Assembly: GCA_964539825.1 (NCBI GenBank)
Contig: CAZIKF010000021.1
Coordinates: 1-64,000 of the forward strand
Direction of reading: 5' to 3'
DNA from: CAZIKF01 sp964539825
GTDB taxonomy: Bacteria > Muiribacteriota > UBA6191
DNA length: 64,000 nucleotides
Positions 60,162-64,000 of the stretch are shown in pieces. Both the position numbers and the translations under genes were made by a program. Below the pieces are notes generated by a model. It did no database searches. It was not told where the DNA came from and saw only the letters and a program-made list of their open reading frames with translations. Within the stretch, counting starts at the first letter, position 1. Each line of letters begins with the position of its first letter.

Positions 60162-60952
60162 GTCTTCAATTTTATTCCGGAGTAACTGTGGGTCTTTATC
60201 CTGGCGCCTTTTCGAGGATCACTCCTTAAACGATGCGATGCATCGCCCTTCGTCCCGATCTTCGAATATGCACTACTTCTGAACCCCCAGCCCAGCACCA
60301 CGCCTCGGCTCTCGCCTCACGTCTTCAATTTTATTCCGGAGTAACTGTGGGTCTTTATCCTGGCGCCTTTTCGAGGATCACTCCTTAAACGATGCGATGC
60401 ATCGCCCTTCGTCCCGATCTTCGAATATGCACTACTTCTGAACCCCCAGCCCAGCACCACGCCTCGGCTCTCGCCTCACGNNNNNNNNNNNNNNNNNNNN
60501 NNNNNNNNNNNNNNNNNNNNNNNNNNNNNNNNNNNNNNNNNNNNNNNNNNNNNNNNNNNNNNNNNNNNNNNNNNNNNNNNTATGCACTACTTCTGAACCC
60601 CCAGCCCAGCACCACGCCTCGGCTCTCGCCTCACGTCTTCAATTTTATTCCGGAGTAACTGTGGGTCTTTATCCTGGCGCCTTTTCGAGGATCACTCCTT
60701 AAACGATGCGGTGCATCGCCCGTCGTCGCGATGTGCGAGTATGCACTACTTCTGAACCCCCAGCCCAGCACCACGCCTCGGCTCTCGCCTCACGTCTTCA
60801 ATTTTATTCCGGAGTAACTGTGGGTCTTTATCCTGGCGCCTTTTCGAGGATCACTCCTTAAACGATGCGATGCATCGCCCTTCGTCCCGATCTTCGAATA
60901 TGCACTACTTCTGAACCCCCAGCCCAGCACCACGCCTCGACTCTCGCCTTCA
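60162..60952. repeat. Tandem array of a 159-bp unit derived from the palindrome's right arm
   Basis: Units start at 60162, 60321, (60480, into the gap), then 60635 and 60794, always 159 bp apart. Each holds gtcttcaattttattccgga and a spacer, then the core and right arm of the palindrome. Two core variants occur: cggtgcatcgcccgtcgtcg at about 60708 (also in the palindrome before the array) and cgatgcatcgcccttcgtcc at about 60235, 60394 and 60865. Bases 60953-61002 before the FkbM stop show nothing. Short ORFs inside are repeats, not genes. Confidence 0.92.
60481..60580. other. Assembly gap of exactly 100 N
   Basis: A run of 100 N lies inside the tandem array. The round length and the repeat on both sides suggest a scaffolding placeholder, so the real number of 159-bp units is unknown. 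Confidence 0.97.
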
Positions 60953-61002
60953 ATCTTTTTAGGGAATCATCGCTGGCATGGGCTTCCAGCCTGGTATTGG
61001 GG

Positions 61003-61857
61003 TTATCTTTTGAAGATGTGGTTCATTTCTGTTCTTTGGGTTGCTCCTGGTGATTGGGGGGGTGGGTGTTTTGAGTGGAGTTTGAAGTTGGCTTCGTTTA
61101 GGGAGTTGTAGATGCTTTCACTAATCTTGGTGTTGTCTGGGTCGAATTCTATGAGTATGGATTTTAGTCTTGTGTCCTTTAGAAAGGCCTTGCCGCCTTC
61201 CAGGATCTGAGGTTCTAGCCCATCTACGTCAATTTTCAGATGGTTGGGAAAGTCCGGTTGGAAAAGTCTTACATATTCGTCTAAGGAAAAGGCAAACATT
61301 CCCTGGAAGAACTCTGTGGAAGAGTCTGGATTTTGCTCTTGGGTGACATAGTTATGGAGCGCTGCGCCAGCATCGGTTGTGGAAAGCTTCAGGGTACCTG
61401 CAGAAGTATGTGAGTCGAAAGCTACGCTGTAGGCTGATACCTGCCGGTCAAATCCATTCAGCTCCAGGTTGCGGGTGAGAATATGGTAATTGAAGGCGCT
61501 GGGTTCAAAGGCTAAGATTCTTGAACAGCCAGCCTTTGCGGCGTAGAGGGTGTATACACCAACGTTGGCACCGATGTCCCAAAAGACCGTGTCCGTCTCA
61601 AAGGAGTCAATCCAGCCTATTGTTTCTGGTTCTTTGCTCAGAAGGGTGTCGGCTCGCATCAGGGTCAGTTCTCCAGGGCAAAAAAAACGGATTGGACCAT
61701 GGCTGGTTTGCTGGGTCTTTATGGGTACGAATTCCTGGGAAAGTTGAGCCTTAAACTTAGGTCCAAAATTAGAGCCAAGTATTTTAGGGATATTGGCCAG
61801 TATTCTGGCCGTGTACTCAAGGGCTCGTCGTTTGAAGCTCTTTTGCTGGGGCCTCAC
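61003..61857 (-). CDS. FkbM-family SAM-dependent methyltransferase
   Basis: Begins with GTG behind AAGGAG (five-base spacing). The core has VFWDIGANVGVYTLYAAKAG (near residue 92, SAM motif I), ILAFEPSAFNYHILTRNLELN and HLKIDVDGLEPQILEGG, the full FkbM signature. The length is 284 residues. FkbM enzymes O-methylate sugars and polyketides. It stands apart from the main glycan locus and converges with the PiT gene across the repeat array. Confidence 0.9.
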   Translation of the reverse strand: MRPQQKSFKRRALEYTARILANIPKILGSNFGPKFKAQLSQEFVPIKTQQTSHGPIRFFCPGELTLMRADTLLSKEPETIGWIDSFETDTVFWDIGANVGVYTLYAAKAGCSRILAFEPSAFNYHILTRNLELNGFDRQVSAYSVAFDSHTSAGTLKLSTTDAGAALHNYVTQEQNPDSSTEFFQGMFAFSLDEYVRLFQPDFPNHLKIDVDGLEPQILEGGKAFLKDTRLKSILIEFDPDNTKISESIYNSLNEANFKLHSKHPPPQSPGATQRTEMNHIFKR

Positions 61858-61902
61858 TGATACTCCTTATTTGTTGCCAGGCTTAAATCTTTATCCACAC
61901 TA

Positions 61903-64000
61903 CTAAAATCGAATTCGTTTTTGTACTCCTATGGCGGAATCCTGCTGTCCGGTATTTCCTTTTTCATCGATGCGAAAGAATAAAGTTCCAGATCCCGGGA
62001 GTTGATATTTAAGCTTCTTGGTCCGAATGGCCTCCATTTCATTCTCGTGACGCTGCTGAAGTTCCAGTATCAAGTTCTTTCCAAGCCTCTTCTCTATACT
62101 TAACTCGCTTCCACCTCCCTCTAAGACCTTGGAATCAACCCTGATTCCAACTTTATCAAGTTTGGAATTTAAAAGAGCCTCTAATTCCGCGCCTGCCTTT
62201 TCCATAGCCTGCTTCGCGATCCACTCTTCTGGTGATTGACCTGTTGGGAGAACCGCGGCACCACCCAGGCCAAAACTTCCTAAAACTGCTTTGAGTGCCC
62301 CGATTACTTCCAGGGGATTCGCGCCCTCAACCTGGATATTGAATTCTGGATAGAAGCCACTTAGCCTGACCAGAACCTGCTCCCCATCAATCTGAGTACC
62401 CAGAATCAGTCTTACTTCTATCCCGGTCTCAATACCCATTTCCTCAGCGCTTCGGGTGATCACAAACTGGGGTAAATTCAGTGAAGTGGCGGAGAGACCC
62501 CCAAGAGAAGTTGTGCTGATAATTCGCTCTTCACCAGAATGTGTCCGAGAAGGCCAGAACCGGATCCATCCGGGCTCCTTTAGTTCTAGGAGGGTATCTG
62601 AAACTCTCAGCTGACCTTTGGGAATCCTCAAGATGCCGCGAAGTTCTCCCGGGACTTCAAAGCTGAATTCCGGAACCAGGGTGAATTGAAATAATTCATC
62701 GTGAACTTCAATTCCCTTCTTTGGATCCGACTCAATTGTCCAATCAACTTCAAGGGAAGATGGCTCCTTGATGCCGGTGGTATTGGTACCCATGACAAGC
62801 GATGATACGGAGGATAAGAATTGCCGGGGGAACAAGGTCCCATCGGGAACTTTCGATCTTCCCTGGACGGAAGTCGGGTTCCACAGGAAAGTGCTACTCG
62901 TCGCTGGAATCACGGAATCCTTGAACTGATAATGGTGGGTGGTCAATTGCCCCTTTGCCTCGGTAAGTGTTCCTGTTGCCCGCAGTGACGCGAAACTAAG
63001 CTTACCCCACAAGGGTAAATCCAGATTCTCGACCCGGGCGTTGAGATCTAGAATACCCTTTGGTTTCATCGATCCAGTAATGCTAATAGTGCTGATACTC
63101 ATAGCGGGATTGGAGAGGCCAAAGAAAGCACCGGTAAAGGAGGTGGTCGTCAGGTTAATCGCCCCTTGACCCGATAGATGTCCCCCTGACCAGGAGAGAT
63201 CTGAAAACGATCCTGTACCCAAATTTAACTCACTCACGCTAAAACCCTCTGGACTAATTTTGAATTCTGAACTAAGGGTGCTGAGCAGAACTTCTTGCGA
63301 TTCCAACCCAATCTCAACTCCGGAAAGCTCTAATCCCGCCAGTCCCCCTTGAAGCCGAATGGAGTAATTGGCTTTTGCGTTTCTATTCTGAGGGGTGTGT
63401 CCACTAAATTCACCGAACAAAAAACCCTGGGATCCATGGTCTTTCCAGTTTTTCAGCCGGATCTGAGCTGTTCCTGCAAAACTGGCAGATAGCGAGCCCC
63501 CGAGGTCGGTTTTCTTTATCGTGAAGCCGCTGGTCTGAATAGAGGAATTCAAGCTCAGGTCGTTAAGGTTGAAAGACCCTTCTTTAATTTCTAAGACCTG
63601 CATATTCTTGTTGTGGACACTTGCTGAGATCCGCAGGAGATGTCTTTGTACACTTCCAGACAGGTCTGAGAGCAGATACGGTTGATCGTTGATCTCAAGT
63701 GAGCCCAGTCGGAAAGATGAAATGCGGAGAGGAAAGTTTTTGGGAAAGGGGGGGGCTGCCTGGACGGATTCCTCTTGTGTCCTGGGTTTGGGCTCTTTAA
63801 AGAATAGTTGAATAGAACCAAGTTCTACCCGAATGAGGCGCCTCTCCAAGAGAGATTGGGGGCTCCACTCCATTGAAAAATGACTCACCTGCCCCCTCAT
63901 GCCGGCAGGGATTTCGAATTCAATGGATTCAGCCCTTAACCCGCCAAGTAGAAGAAACTCTATGTGTTGAGCCCGGATACCCTCAAAGCCGATTTGACGA
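61903..64000 (-). CDS. TamB/AsmA-like translocation and assembly protein (5' end beyond window)
   Basis: The frame is open without a stop from 61903 to the right edge. The residues before the first in-frame ATG at 63900 (GFEGIRAQHIEFLLLGGLRAESIEF) continue the same beta-rich pattern, so the gene is partial and starts outside. Repeating amphipathic strands (about one every 18-20 residues) form the long groove typical of AsmA/TamB proteins that bridge inner and outer membranes. It ends LFFRIDEKGNTGQQD...GVQKRIRF, with a C-terminal Phe. It probably moves lipids or helps barrel proteins fold. Confidence 0.8.
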   Translation of the reverse strand, partial: RQIGFEGIRAQHIEFLLLGGLRAESIEFEIPAGMRGQVSHFSMEWSPQSLLERRLIRVELGSIQLFFKEPKPRTQEESVQAAPPFPKNFPLRISSFRLGSLEINDQPYLLSDLSGSVQRHLLRISASVHNKNMQVLEIKEGSFNLNDLSLNSSIQTSGFTIKKTDLGGSLSASFAGTAQIRLKNWKDHGSQGFLFGEFSGHTPQNRNAKANYSIRLQGGLAGLELSGVEIGLESQEVLLSTLSSEFKISPEGFSVSELNLGTGSFSDLSWSGGHLSGQGAINLTTTSFTGAFFGLSNPAMSISTISITGSMKPKGILDLNARVENLDLPLWGKLSFASLRATGTLTEAKGQLTTHHYQFKDSVIPATSSTFLWNPTSVQGRSKVPDGTLFPRQFLSSVSSLVMGTNTTGIKEPSSLEVDWTIESDPKKGIEVHDELFQFTLVPEFSFEVPGELRGILRIPKGQLRVSDTLLELKEPGWIRFWPSRTHSGEERIISTTSLGGLSATSLNLPQFVITRSAEEMGIETGIEVRLILGTQIDGEQVLVRLSGFYPEFNIQVEGANPLEVIGALKAVLGSFGLGGAAVLPTGQSPEEWIAKQAMEKAGAELEALLNSKLDKVGIRVDSKVLEGGGSELSIEKRLGKNLILELQQRHENEMEAIRTKKLKYQLPGSGTLFFRIDEKGNTGQQDSAIGVQKRIRF

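Noticed and set aside
60162..60952. Possible CRISPR array (regular direct repeats)
   Set aside because: The 159-bp units are repeats throughout, with no short repeat plus unique spacer pattern, and no cas genes are near.
60392..61053. Repeated short ORFs (MRCIALRPDLRICTTSEP-type) in the array
   Set aside because: They follow the tandem units, one even crosses the N gap, and they have no ribosome-binding sites; they are by-products of the repeat.
1..64000. tRNA or rRNA genes
   Set aside because: I scanned the gaps longer than 100 bp for tRNA-like arms and CCA ends and saw none; an automated scan would be more reliable.

Overview
The window is chromosomal DNA from an uncultured or poorly known diderm (Gram-negative-type) bacterium. 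An OprP-like porin, an outer-membrane lipoprotein, outer-membrane beta-barrel candidates, a TamB/AsmA-like protein, an LPS-type heptosyltransferase and a KdsB homologue all require an outer membrane. Base composition is moderate (judged by eye). Three surface-carbohydrate proteins resemble families best known from Leptospira O-antigen loci, but flanking genes do not fix the phylum and I make no taxonomic call. A run of exactly 100 N (60481-60580) shows this is a scaffolded assembly, with the gap inside a tandem repeat.

Layout. 1-403: copies of a palindromic intergenic repeat. 404-17617: mostly housekeeping and envelope genes (TPR protein, GT9 heptosyltransferase, PfkB kinase with lipoprotein and outer-membrane protein, circularly permuted ATP-grasp enzyme, phosphate-type porin, Gfo/Idh dehydrogenase, nucleotidyltransferase-like protein, ArsC, BatA/DUF58/MoxR trio, RNase Z-like hydrolase, CCA-adding enzyme). 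17614-51960: a large, mosaic surface-polysaccharide locus made of short co-directional blocks on alternating strands. 52075-64000: ABC ATPase with chemoreceptor-like protein, methyltransferase with CYTH protein, outer-membrane protein, plant-type alpha-amylase, DUF47 with PiT phosphate transporter, the 159-bp tandem repeat array, an FkbM methyltransferase, and a TamB-like gene that runs off the right edge.

How the polysaccharide genes fit together. RfbF and RfbG make CDP-4-keto-6-deoxyglucose, and the adjoining RfbC-like epimerase and SDR could finish a CDP-6-deoxyhexose. A nine-gene block (24556-32122) combines a UDP-xylose-synthase-like enzyme, an HpcH/HpaI pyruvate aldolase, a divergent KdsB, a pair of zinc-motif methyltransferases, a GmhA-like isomerase, two dehydrogenases and a HAD phosphatase. 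Two further modules each pair a NeuA-type CMP-sugar synthetase with a class III aminotransferase and a PtmA-type SDR. A short NeuB without a SAF domain and a KdsC-like phosphatase sit between them. There are thus three CMP-sulosonate-type synthetases, and three large putative transferases that all share an HP motif followed by a [T/S]xxx[E/D] loop. I infer that the locus builds a surface glycan carrying several different CMP-activated acidic or amino keto-sugars. This is the most likely undescribed biology here.

Non-coding structure. A family of about 165-bp near-perfect palindromes occurs at three places, directly 3' of genes, and its two arms change together between copies. A second conserved element of about 55-110 bp occurs three times, each time upstream of and co-oriented with a gene.
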